Shown: positions 19,079 through 25,765 of the stretch, piece by piece
How positions within the stretch are numbered: position 1 is the stretch's first letter
Layout: every line of letters starts with the position of its first letter
Assembly (NCBI GenBank): GCA_030634465.1
Contig: DAOWAS010000011.1
Span: forward strand, 1-32,662
Length of the DNA: 32,662 bases
Source: Alphaproteobacteria bacterium
Lineage (GTDB): Bacteria; Pseudomonadota; Alphaproteobacteria; Sphingomonadales; SMXR01
Reading direction: 5' to 3'
Notes under the pieces: generated by a model
Database searches by the model: none
The model's input: the letters and a program-made list of their open reading frames with translations, nothing else
Told to the model about the DNA's origin: nothing
Made by a program: the position numbers and the translations under genes

Positions 19079-19735
19079 TTAAGCTTTTTCTTCTTCTGTT
19101 TTTTCTTCAGTTGCTTCCTCAGCAGCGGCTTCTTCAGCTACTTCTTCAGATGCTTCCTCAGCAGCGGCTTCAACCTCAACAACTTCCTCTTCTTCAGGGG
19201 CGTCTGTCAGGTCATCAACTGCGGCTTCTTTGTGTTCTTGTGTATCAAAAATACCTTTAGCGGCATCTTCAACCTGCTTTTCAGCTTCTTCAGCAGAACG
19301 GGCAACGTTAACAGCAATTTTAATTGTAACTTCACCGTGTAAGCGAATGCGAACATCATGAATGCCAATTTCTTTAATTGGACGATCCAAAATTACTTGG
19401 CTACGCTCTAGCTTATAGCCTTCTTCGCCAAGTTGTACGGCGATGTCACGGCTGGTTGCTGAACCAAACAATTGTCCACTGTCACTAGCTTGACGTAGAA
19501 GGGCAACAGTTAGACCTTCCATTTTCTTAGCTACTGCTTCAGCTTCTTTTTTAGCTTTTAAGTTTTGCGCTTCGATGTCGGCACGTTGGCTTTCAAAATA
19601 TTTTTTGTTAGCTGCGGTGGCGCGAAGAGCTTTGTTCTTAGGCAATAAGAAGTTACGTGCATAACCGTTTTTCACAGTTACTACGTCGCCAACTTGGCCT
19701 AATTTTTCCATACGTTCTAAAAGAATAATATCCAT
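19079..19735 (-). CDS. rplI: 50S ribosomal protein L9 with long acidic C-terminal tail
   Basis: L9 binds 23S rRNA near the L1 stalk and helps hold reading-frame fidelity. The N-domain shows MDIILLERMEKLGQVGD and the rRNA-binding GYARNFLLPKNKA (24-36), followed by the long connecting helix and the C-domain (about 80-148, GQLFGSAT). At 218 residues it is about 70 longer than standard L9. The extra part, from about 150 on, is Glu/Ala-rich and strongly acidic (EEEEVVEVEAAAEEASEEV and similar). The tail region contains a 21-bp exact DNA direct repeat (19112-19132 and 19151-19171), suggesting growth by slippage or duplication. AGGAGC precedes the ATG. Last gene of the operon. Confidence 0.96.
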   Translation of the reverse strand: MDIILLERMEKLGQVGDVVTVKNGYARNFLLPKNKALRATAANKKYFESQRADIEAQNLKAKKEAEAVAKKMEGLTVALLRQASDSGQLFGSATSRDIAVQLGEEGYKLERSQVILDRPIKEIGIHDVRIRLHGEVTIKIAVNVARSAEEAEKQVEDAAKGIFDTQEHKEAAVDDLTDAPEEEEVVEVEAAAEEASEEVAEEAAAEEATEEKTEEEKA

Positions 19736-19744
19736 GATGCGCTC

Positions 19745-19993
19745 CTAATCAATTACGAATGGTAAAAGCGCAATGTTACGGGCGCGTTTAATGGCACGAG
19801 CAAGTTCACGTTGTTTCTTGGCAGAAACAGCAGTGATACGGCTTGGTACAATTTTACCACGCTCTGAAATGTAACGTTGCAGAGTTTTAACATCTTTATA
19901 GTCAATTTTTTGCGCACGAGGCCCTGTGAAGGGACAAGATTTTCTGCGTCTAAAAAATGGACGGCGACTAAAGTCTTTTTTATCTTCGGCCAT
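19745..19993 (-). CDS. rpsR: 30S ribosomal protein S18
   Basis: S18 binds the platform of the 30S subunit as a heterodimer with S6. The 82-residue protein has the conserved core [20 protein letters not shown] and [21 protein letters not shown]. The start overlaps the rpsF stop by one base (TAATG), and a strong GGAGG lies inside the end of rpsF, so translation of the two is likely coupled. Length is normal. rplI follows 9 bp downstream. Confidence 0.97.
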   Translation of the reverse strand: MAEDKKDFSRRPFFRRRKSCPFTGPRAQKIDYKDVKTLQRYISERGKIVPSRITAVSAKKQRELARAIKRARNIALLPFVID

Positions 19994-20406
19994 TATGAAC
20001 GTCCTCCTTTATCGTAAGGTTTCTTTTCGTAAGGTTTTTTATCATACGGTTTTTTATCATCATAACGGGCAGCACCACGCTCTGACTTGTGTTGCATAAC
20101 AACTGAAAGATCTTCTTCCAACTCTTCAACACGAATTGTCATGCTACGAAGAATGTCAGGGTTAATGCGCTCAATGCGTTCCATTTCAGTAATTGCTGTA
20201 TGGTCGCCATCAATGTTCAAAAGAACATAATGAGCTTTTTTGTTTTTCTTAATAACATAGGCAGTGTTTCTAAGACCCCAATATTCGGATTTAGTTACTT
20301 TGCCGCCACCATCGGTGATGATTTTTGTATAATCTTTGGTCAATGTTTCCACTTGCTGCTCGGTAATGTCCGGGCGGGCAATGAAAACATGTTCATAATA
20401 GGACAT
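19993..20406 (-). CDS. rpsF: 30S ribosomal protein S6 with repetitive basic tail
   Basis: S6 binds S18 and the central domain of 16S rRNA. I place the start at 20406 ([13 protein letters not shown]), where AAAGGAGAG lies 5 bp upstream; an in-frame extension to 20451 would read through the leader. The 137-residue product has the standard fold (for example [20 protein letters not shown]) and ends with a Lys/Tyr/Pro/Asp tail made of near-identical five-residue units ([15 protein letters not shown]), visible as 15-bp repeats in the DNA. First gene of the rpsF-rpsR-rplI operon. A structured leader resembling the S6:S18 autoregulatory motif lies at 20462-20500. Confidence 0.96.
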   Translation of the reverse strand: MSYYEHVFIARPDITEQQVETLTKDYTKIITDGGGKVTKSEYWGLRNTAYVIKKNKKAHYVLLNIDGDHTAITEMERIERINPDILRSMTIRVEELEEDLSVVMQHKSERGAARYDDKKPYDKKPYEKKPYDKGGRS

Positions 20407-20461
20407 GTTTCTCTCCTTTGCTGATCGCTTGACATCCACCATGGATGCCACCTCCAGCTTT

Positions 20462-20500
20462 CCTAACGCAAGTTTTTACACCTGCGAGGCGGTTTCTAGG
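20462..20500 (-). promoter_or_regulatory. probable S6:S18-binding mRNA leader of rpsF
   Basis: On the minus strand, 56 bp before the rpsF ATG, CCTA (20500-20497) pairs with TAGG (20465-20462). These enclose an unpaired stretch GAAACCGCCT on the 5' side and then a 7-bp hairpin, CGCAGGT / ACTTGCG (one G-U) with loop GTAAA. A CCG trinucleotide in a 5' bulge next to a hairpin is the described signature of the mRNA motif bound by the S6:S18 complex, mimicking the 16S site. The fit is by eye, so this is an inference. If real, it would repress rpsF-rpsR translation when S6:S18 is in excess. A possible promoter (TTGTAC, 17 bp, TAGAAA; 20521-20493) overlaps it and could not produce the full motif. Confidence 0.5.
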
Positions 20501-20529
20501 CCTAAATGGGCTAAAGTACAAGCTTTATT

Positions 20530-20774
20530 TAGCACTCACGGCAGAAAACTGCGTTTTCGCCTCCGTGGGGGCCTCGTATTAACTCGGACGGCCGCTTGGC
20601 CTACGTTACTCAGCTCCTATTTCAACTAGCTCGTTGTGTATAAACATTTCGGACGAGTAGCTATAATAGCTACGAGGACTAGCGACCAAGCGGGAGCGCA
20701 GCCTGCGTGGCGCCAAAGGGCGAAGCCCTGAACGCAATTAAGCGGTTCGTGCTAACGAACTAGCGTGAGAGCTA
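20530..20774 (+). repeat. structured TIR-bounded interspersed repeat, copy 1
   Basis: A 245-bp element filling most of the gene-free stretch between rpsF and fabD. Its ends are TAGCACTCACG (20530-20540) and CGTGAGAGCTA (20764-20774), inverted repeats with one mismatch, both ending in TA. Inside, from left to right, are a variable hairpin (about 20545-20570), a conserved block ending in GGCC-GCTT-GGCC (20590-20601), a variable AT-rich spacer, and a 91-bp core (20650-20740). The core holds hairpins GTAGCTA-TAA-TAGCTAC and AGGGC-GAA-GCCCT. A final hairpin GTTCGT-GCTA-ACGAAC (20745-20760) precedes the right end. CCTCGTA and ACTCG in the left block can also pair with CGAGT and TACGAGG in the core. 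No ORF is encoded. The second copy lies at 25502-25721 in the opposite orientation. Confidence 0.85.
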
Positions 20775-20817
20775 TAAAAAAACCCCCTTGCACTTTTTAT
20801 GGTGAGAGGTTATTCGA

Positions 20818-20846
20818 TTGCTAAGTTTTTTGGTATTTATTATAAT
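20818..20846 (+). promoter_or_regulatory. strong sigma-70 promoter for fabD
   Basis: TTGCTA (20818-20823) and a consensus -10 TATAAT (20841-20846) are separated by exactly 17 bp. The fabD ATG is at 20872, with AGGGG six bp before it, so the untranslated leader would be only about 18 bases. The promoter lies just outside the right end of repeat copy 1. Confidence 0.7.
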
Positions 20847-20871
20847 TAATTTTCTCAAGTAGGGGTTAAAA

Positions 20872-21822
20872 ATGTCAACAAAATCAATAGCTTTCACCTT
20901 TCCCGGTCAGGGTAGCCAATATATTGGCATGGGGCAGGAATTAGCCCAAGCAAGATCACAAGCCAGAGAAGTATTCGAAGAGGTTGACGATGCCTTGGGT
21001 GTTGCGCTGTCCAAGATAATTTTTTCTGGCTCAGGCGATGAGCTGAAGTTAACCGAAAACACCCAACCAGCACTAATGGCTGTTAGCATGGCTGTTATGC
21101 GTGTTTTGGAAGCAGATGGTTTTTTATTAAAAGACAACGCTTACTGTGTGGCGGGGCATTCACTTGGTGAATATAGCGCGCTTTGTGCCGCAGGGGTTTT
21201 CAGCCTGTCAGACACTGCCAAGCTATTACGTTTGCGTGGTCAGGCCATGCAACGCGCTGTGCCTGTGGGCAAGGGGGCAATGGCGGCAATTATCGGTATG
21301 GAAATTGATGCCGTAACCAGCATGATAGATAGTGTGGCAAGCGCAACTAACATTGTAAGTGTTGCAAACGACAATTCAAACGGTCAGGTGGTTATATCTG
21401 GCGAAAAAGCCGCGGTTGAGGCCGCCGCCGAACTGGCAAAAGAAAAGGGTGCCAAGCGTGCATTACTATTGCCAGTTAGCGCGCCATTCCATTGCGCCCT
21501 AATGCAACCGGCCGCAGACGAAATGAAAGATGCCCTTGCCGGTGCCACCATGCATTCACCTATTGTTCCTGTGTTAGCGAACGTAACCGCGGAACTAACC
21601 GAGAACACGGATGAAATTCGCCAATTATTGGTAGAGCAAATAACAGGTGTGGTAAGGTGGCGTGAAACAATACTTAAAATGGCGCCGTTGGGGGTTGATA
21701 CATTGCTTGAGGTTGGTGCGGGCAAGGTGTTGTCTGGCTTAGCGCGGCGCATAAACAAAGAGCTAACCACGAAAAATATTGAAAGCTTGGCATCAATAGA
21801 AGCATTTCTCGAAGCGGAATAA
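20872..21822 (+). CDS. fabD: malonyl-CoA:ACP transacylase FabD
   Basis: Loads malonyl groups from CoA onto acyl carrier protein for fatty-acid elongation. The 316-residue protein opens with FTFPGQGSQYIGMG and has the nucleophile elbow GHSLGEYS with Ser97, the substrate-binding Arg122, and catalytic His207 in SAPFHCALM. The C-terminal LEVGAGKVLSGLARRI is standard. It heads the fabD-fabG-acpP-fabF-mltG run, with its own promoter immediately upstream, and fabG starts 13 bp after it. fabH and plsX are not in the window. Confidence 0.96.
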   Translation: MSTKSIAFTFPGQGSQYIGMGQELAQARSQAREVFEEVDDALGVALSKIIFSGSGDELKLTENTQPALMAVSMAVMRVLEADGFLLKDNAYCVAGHSLGEYSALCAAGVFSLSDTAKLLRLRGQAMQRAVPVGKGAMAAIIGMEIDAVTSMIDSVASATNIVSVANDNSNGQVVISGEKAAVEAAAELAKEKGAKRALLLPVSAPFHCALMQPAADEMKDALAGATMHSPIVPVLANVTAELTENTDEIRQLLVEQITGVVRWRETILKMAPLGVDTLLEVGAGKVLSGLARRINKELTTKNIESLASIEAFLEAE

Positions 21823-21835
21823 CAAAGGAATTAAT

Positions 21836-22573
21836 ATGTTCGATTTAACAGGTAAAAAAGCATTGATAACAGGTGCCACAGGCGGAATTGGCTTGGCTAT
21901 TGCCACCGCATTGCACGGGGCAGGAGCCACTGTTGCCCTTTCAGGCACTAGAAAAGAAAAGCTTGATGAAATTGTTGCTACCTTGGGTGAGCGCGCATTT
22001 GCTGTTCCTGCTAACCTTAGCGATATGGAAAGTGTTGATGCATTGCCCAAAACCGCAATTGAGGTCATGGGCGGTTTGGACATTTTGGTGAACAATGCCG
22101 GCATTACACGTGATAACCTTGCCATGCGTATGAAAGACGACGAGTGGGACGATGTGTTGAATGTAAACCTGAAAGCCAGCTTCAAGCTTTCAAAGGCGGT
22201 TCTAAGACCCATGATGAAAGCGCGCCACGGCCGTATTATTAACATAACAAGTGTTGTTGGTACCACGGGCAACGCTGGTCAGGTTAACTATGCCGCATCA
22301 AAGGCAGGCACAGTGGGTATGAGCAAGTCCATGGCGCAAGAAGTCGCCAGCAGGGGCATAACTGTTAATTGTGTAGCACCAGGTTTTATTGCCACGCCAA
22401 TGACAGATGTTTTGGATGAAAAACAACGTGAAGCCATTTTGCAAAATATTCCAATAAGCCGTTTGGGCAACCCAGAAGAGATTGCCGCAAGTGTTTTATA
22501 TTTGGCTAGTGATGAGGCCGCATATGTTACTGGACAGACCTTGCATGTAAACGGTGGCATGGCGATGATTTAG
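21836..22573 (+). CDS. fabG: 3-oxoacyl-ACP reductase FabG
   Basis: NADPH-dependent reductase of the elongation cycle (3-ketoacyl-ACP to 3-hydroxyacyl-ACP). A classical SDR of 245 residues with TGATGGIG (12-19), NNAG (86-89), catalytic S139, Y152 and K156 (NYAASKAG), and the FabG-typical ITRDNLAMRM and PGFIATPMTD segments. The C-terminus ends HVNGGMAMI, as FabG proteins do. The ribosome binding site AAAGGA precedes the ATG. It lies between fabD and acpP, supporting the FabG assignment over other SDRs. Confidence 0.96.
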   Translation: MFDLTGKKALITGATGGIGLAIATALHGAGATVALSGTRKEKLDEIVATLGERAFAVPANLSDMESVDALPKTAIEVMGGLDILVNNAGITRDNLAMRMKDDEWDDVLNVNLKASFKLSKAVLRPMMKARHGRIINITSVVGTTGNAGQVNYAASKAGTVGMSKSMAQEVASRGITVNCVAPGFIATPMTDVLDEKQREAILQNIPISRLGNPEEIAASVLYLASDEAAYVTGQTLHVNGGMAMI

Positions 22574-22833
22574 GTTAGGTGTTTGAAACATTGCTATTTT
22601 GTCTTTGATTGCTTAAATTGTCTCAAGTAAAAAAAATGTGATGCATACTGGTCAAACTGAAAAATCTATGATACCCACCCACACAGAATTTAAATTTGTA
22701 GATAGTAAATAAGAGTACAACAATAAACCATCGGGGTTGTAACCCTATAAATTCGGTGGCAGTACTCAAGAGAGTTTCGCAGTAAAAACGCAGTAGAAAC
22801 TAAGTTAAACTTTAGAATACAGGGATTTCTAAT
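22574..22833 (+). promoter_or_regulatory. 260-bp acpP leader with hairpin and repeated GCAGTA motif
   Basis: This gap between fabG and acpP is long for the operon and contains no ORF. A possible fold at 22728-22759 has outer arms CCATCG / CGGTGG (one G-U) enclosing an inner hairpin GGGT-TGTA-ACCC. Beyond it GCAGTA occurs three times at 22759, 22779 and 22790, offsets of 20 and 11 bp. A weak promoter candidate, TTGATT-17 bp-TAAAAA, lies near 22606-22634. The layout suggests independent, high-level or regulated expression of acpP; no known riboswitch class is recognised. Confidence 0.4.
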
Positions 22834-23067
22834 ATGTCTGATATCGCAGCAAACGTAAAAAAAATCGTAGTTGAGCACCTTGGTGTTGAAGAAGATAAAG
22901 TAACAGAAAATGCAAGCTTCATTGATGATCTAGGTGCCGATAGCCTTGATACTGTTGAGCTAGTAATGGCTTTTGAAGAAGAGTTTGGTGTTGAAATTCC
23001 AGACGATGCCGCTGAAAACATTCAGACGGTTAAGGATGCGATTGATTTTATCAGCGCGAACGCTTAA
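22834..23067 (+). CDS. acpP: acyl carrier protein AcpP
   Basis: Carries growing acyl chains on a 4'-phosphopantetheine arm. The 77-residue acidic protein has the attachment site Ser37 in the canonical [21 protein letters not shown] context, and the usual opening helix ([16 protein letters not shown]). Composition and length are typical. Its long leader and a following hairpin set it apart from its neighbours, consistent with the much higher ACP level cells need. fabG precedes it and fabF follows it, which is the standard order. Confidence 0.98.
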   Translation: MSDIAANVKKIVVEHLGVEEDKVTENASFIDDLGADSLDTVELVMAFEEEFGVEIPDDAAENIQTVKDAIDFISANA

Positions 23068-23090
23068 ATTTCTATCTGATTTTTCTTTGT

Positions 23091-23117
23091 AACAGCCAGA
23101 CAACTTGTTTGGCTGTT
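23091..23117 (+). other. strong hairpin between acpP and fabF
   Basis: AACAGCCAGAC (23091-23101) and GTTTGGCTGTT (23107-23117) form an 11-bp stem (one G-U) with loop AACTT, 23 bp after the acpP stop. Only GCTGATTCTG follows, so there is no U-tract on the + strand, and the other strand reads into A-rich sequence. It is more likely a 3'-end-protecting or processing hairpin for abundant acpP mRNA than a full intrinsic terminator. Confidence 0.55.
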
Positions 23118-23134
23118 GCTGATTCTGCTATAGT
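23105..23134 (+). promoter_or_regulatory. candidate promoter for fabF
   Basis: TTGTTT (23105-23110) and TATAGT (23129-23134) are 18 bp apart, upstream of the fabF ATG at 23164. The -35 half lies within the acpP-fabF hairpin. The -10 matches at five of six positions. A GGGGGCGAG ribosome binding site follows. Confidence 0.35.
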
Positions 23135-23163
23135 ATTATTTCATTATATAGGGGGCGAGTGTC

Positions 23164-24426
23164 ATGAGAAGAGTGGTTGTAACAGGTTTGGGGTTGTTAA
23201 CTCCACTTGCTTGTGGTGTTGAAGAAACATGGTCACGACTAATCGCTAGCCAATCTGGTGCTGGCCCTATTACTACATTTGATGCCAGCGCCATGAAGTG
23301 CCGCATTGCTTGTGAAGTTAAAAAAGGCGATGGCACAGATGGTACCTATAACGCTGATGATTGGGTCGACCCCAAGCTGCAAAGAAGAGTAGACCCCTTT
23401 ATTACATTCGGCATGACCGCCGCCCAGCAAGCTGTTGAAGATGCTGGTTGGGACGACATAACCGAAGAGCAGGGTCTGCGCACAGGTGTTATGATTGGCT
23501 CAGGAGTTGGTGGTTTGCCCGGCATTCAAGAAGCGTCAATTACATATCACGAACGTGGGCCACGCCGTGTTAGTCCACACTTTATTCCTGGTCGTATTAT
23601 AAATTTGGTTTCTGGTAATGTATCTATTAAATATGGCTTTAAAGGGCCAAACCATGCCCCAGTAACAGCGTGTTCAACTGGCGCACACGCCATTGGCGAT
23701 GCTGCTCGCATTATTATGTGGGACGATGCTGATGTTATGGTAGCGGGCGGTGCGGAAAGCACCATTTGCGGCGTTGCCATTGCTGGTTTCGGTCAGGCAA
23801 AAGCCCTAAGCACAGCTTATAACGACACCCCTGAAAAAGCTTCTCGTCCGTGGGACCAAGGCCGTGATGGTTTTGTTATGGGCGAAGGTGCAGGCGTTGT
23901 GGTTTTGGAAGAATATGAGCACGCTAAAAAACGTGGTGCGAAAATTTATGCTGAAATTATAGGTTATGGCATGTCTGGCGACGCGTATCATGTTACCGCA
24001 CCGGCACCTGATGGCAACGGTGGTTACCGTTCAATGGAAGCTGCGGTTAAAAGAGCAGGGGTTTCCATGTCTGATATTGGTTATGTTAATGCTCACGGTA
24101 CCTCAACACCGCTTGGTGATGAAATTGAGCTTGGTGCTATCAAGCGTTTGTTCGGTTCTGACATCGATAATACAGCAATGTCATCAACAAAATCATCCAT
24201 TGGTCACTTGTTAGGTGCGGCAGGCAGTACAGAAGCTATTTTCTGCATGTTAGCCATGCGTGATGGCATTGTTCCACCAACACTTAATCTGGAAAATGTT
24301 AGTGAAAATTGCGACGGGGTTAATCTGGTTCCGAATGTTGCTCAAGAACGTGAAGTAAACGTTGCGCTTTCAAACTCGTTTGGTTTTGGTGGCACTAACG
24401 CTTCACTGGTAATGAAAAAGATATAA
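23164..24426 (+). CDS. fabF: 3-oxoacyl-ACP synthase II FabF
   Basis: Condensing enzyme that elongates acyl-ACP with malonyl-ACP. The 420-residue thiolase-fold protein has the C-H-H triad: C170 in VTACSTGAHAI, H311 in VNAHGTSTPLGD and H348 in SSIGHLLGAAG, plus the conserved Lys343 (SSTKSS). It opens MRRVVVTGLGLLTPLACGVE and ends NSFGFGGTNASLVMKK, both typical of FabF. GGGGGCGAG lies before the ATG. It lies 96 bp after acpP with a hairpin and possible promoter in between. Confidence 0.97.
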   Translation: MRRVVVTGLGLLTPLACGVEETWSRLIASQSGAGPITTFDASAMKCRIACEVKKGDGTDGTYNADDWVDPKLQRRVDPFITFGMTAAQQAVEDAGWDDITEEQGLRTGVMIGSGVGGLPGIQEASITYHERGPRRVSPHFIPGRIINLVSGNVSIKYGFKGPNHAPVTACSTGAHAIGDAARIIMWDDADVMVAGGAESTICGVAIAGFGQAKALSTAYNDTPEKASRPWDQGRDGFVMGEGAGVVVLEEYEHAKKRGAKIYAEIIGYGMSGDAYHVTAPAPDGNGGYRSMEAAVKRAGVSMSDIGYVNAHGTSTPLGDEIELGAIKRLFGSDIDNTAMSSTKSSIGHLLGAAGSTEAIFCMLAMRDGIVPPTLNLENVSENCDGVNLVPNVAQEREVNVALSNSFGFGGTNASLVMKKI

Positions 24427-24498
24427 TTTTCAAATTATTTCACTTGTTGTGGGTAAAAGGTTCTTTGCCTAACGGCTTGGTGCGTTTATAGTTTGCCT

Positions 24499-25485
24499 AT
24501 GTTTAAAAGCCCGCTATCAAAATTTTTGTTTTACTTTTTTATTATCATTTTTTTGATTGTAATAATTGATGTAATTGTTGCTGTTAAACGCTTTGAATAC
24601 GTTGGCAGTCACGAAACTGAAGTGTTTGTTGATATACCATCAGGGACAAGTTTAAAGCGCACTGCGGCTATTTTAGAAGAGGCGGGTGCTATAACGGATA
24701 CTCGTTCGTTTACCATTGTTATTCGTATTTTACAGAGTTCCGGGCAAATTCAGGCGGGGGAATATCTTATTCCTGCAAAAGCCAGCATGGGCGAAATTTT
24801 CAAACAGTTTAAAGCAGGTCTAGTTTTTGATCGCTCTATCACATTTGCTGAGGGGCTAACCAGTGCGCAAATTGTTGATATTTTGGAAATGAACCAGTTT
24901 TTAACTGGCGAAATGGCTGAAATTCCGAGCGAAGGCTCGCTTTTGCCTGAAACTTATCATTTTAGAAAAGGCGAAACCCGCACTTCGGTGTTGGCTAGAA
25001 TGCAGGGTGATATGGCGGCTATTTTGGCTGACCTGTGGTTAAACAGGGCTGATGATTTTCCCTTAGACACACCTGAAGAGGCACTTGTTCTAGCATCTAT
25101 TGTGGAAAAAGAAACAGGTGTTGCAGGCGAGCGGCCAGAGGTTGCGGCGGTTTTTCTAAACAGGTTAAAGGCACATATGCGCTTACAATCAGACCCCACA
25201 GTTATTTATGGCATTACCCAAGGGTTGCCATTAGGCCGGGCATTGTTTGATGGTGACTTGAACAGGGTTACACCATACAACACCTACCGTAACCACGGCT
25301 TGCCACCAACACCCATTGCCAACCCGGGTCGGGCATCGCTACAAGCGGTGTTTTTAGCGCCAAAATCGGATAATTATTATTTTGTTGCTGATGGCACAGG
25401 CGGGCATATTTTTGCTGAAACTTTGGACGAGCATAACCGCAATGTGCGCCAGTGGCGGCGCATAAAGCGTGAAATGCGTAACTAG
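24499..25485 (+). CDS. mltG: endolytic peptidoglycan transglycosylase MltG
   Basis: Inner-membrane lytic transglycosylase (YceG-like) that cleaves nascent glycan strands and sets their length. I use the ATG at 24499; a TTG two codons earlier is also possible, and neither has a good Shine-Dalgarno. There is one N-terminal membrane helix (about 9-29, FYFFIIIFLIVIIDVIVA), a LysM-like subdomain with the AGEYLIPAKAS segment, and the catalytic domain with EGSLLPETYHF. The proposed catalytic Glu, about 203, lies in ASIVEKETG, followed by SDPTVIYG and GLPPTPIANPG. 328 residues is usual. mltG after fabF is a common proteobacterial order. The stop codon lies 17 bp from repeat copy 2. Confidence 0.95.
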   Translation: MFKSPLSKFLFYFFIIIFLIVIIDVIVAVKRFEYVGSHETEVFVDIPSGTSLKRTAAILEEAGAITDTRSFTIVIRILQSSGQIQAGEYLIPAKASMGEIFKQFKAGLVFDRSITFAEGLTSAQIVDILEMNQFLTGEMAEIPSEGSLLPETYHFRKGETRTSVLARMQGDMAAILADLWLNRADDFPLDTPEEALVLASIVEKETGVAGERPEVAAVFLNRLKAHMRLQSDPTVIYGITQGLPLGRALFDGDLNRVTPYNTYRNHGLPPTPIANPGRASLQAVFLAPKSDNYYFVADGTGGHIFAETLDEHNRNVRQWRRIKREMRN

Positions 25486-25501
25486 CTCAAGCTTTTATTT
25501 A

Positions 25502-25721
25502 TAGCTCACGGCTGAAACTAAAGTTTCGCCGTTCCCTAATTGCGTTCAGGGCTTACGCCCTTTGGCGCCACGCAGGCTGCGCTCCCGCTTGGTCGCTAGT
25601 CCTCGTAGCATTATGCTACTCGTCCGTTTTTCTCTATAAATTTATACTGAGTAACGTAGGGCGTATGCCCGTCCGAGTTAATACGAGGCGTATGCGCAGG
25701 CAACTCTTCTGCCGTGAGCTA
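25502..25721 (-). repeat. structured TIR-bounded interspersed repeat, copy 2 (inverted relative to copy 1)
   Basis: A 220-bp element between mltG and the convergent SDR gene, reading in the opposite direction to copy 1. Its ends are a perfect 11-bp inverted repeat, TAGCTCACGGC (25502-25512) and GCCGTGAGCTA (25711-25721). The core (25537-25626, 90 bp) matches copy 1 except in the centre of one hairpin and in one loop: GTAGC-ATAAT-GCTAC is one base shorter on each arm, and AGGGC-GTAA-GCCCT has a GNRA-type loop in place of GAA. The left-block hairpin is GGGC-ATAC-GCCC (25670-25659), where copy 1 has GGCC-GCTT-GGCC. The end hairpin (25513-25530) is GAAACT-TT-AGTTTC in a GGC/GCC clamp. The flank CAAGCTTTTATTTA before 25502 resembles the flank of copy 1 at its own left end, extending the terminal inverted repeat. 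No transposase is encoded. Confidence 0.85.
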
Positions 25722-25765
25722 AAAGAGAAGCAGTCAGCCTGTGCGGCTTCCAGTTATATATATAT

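Noticed and set aside
20493-20521. Promoter TTGTAC-17 bp-TAGAAA for rpsF
   Set aside because: Not listed as a feature because its start point would lie inside the proposed S6:S18 leader and remove half of it. One of the two must be wrong, and the leader fold seems the better supported.
20530-20774. The repeats as integron attC sites
   Set aside because: They are large and palindromic, but lack the paired RYYYAAC/GTTRRRY core sites. The DNA between them is a housekeeping operon, not gene cassettes, and there is no integrase.
22759-22795. GCAGTA repeats as a CRISPR-like array
   Set aside because: The units are only 6 bp with unequal, short gaps; no cas genes are present anywhere in the window.
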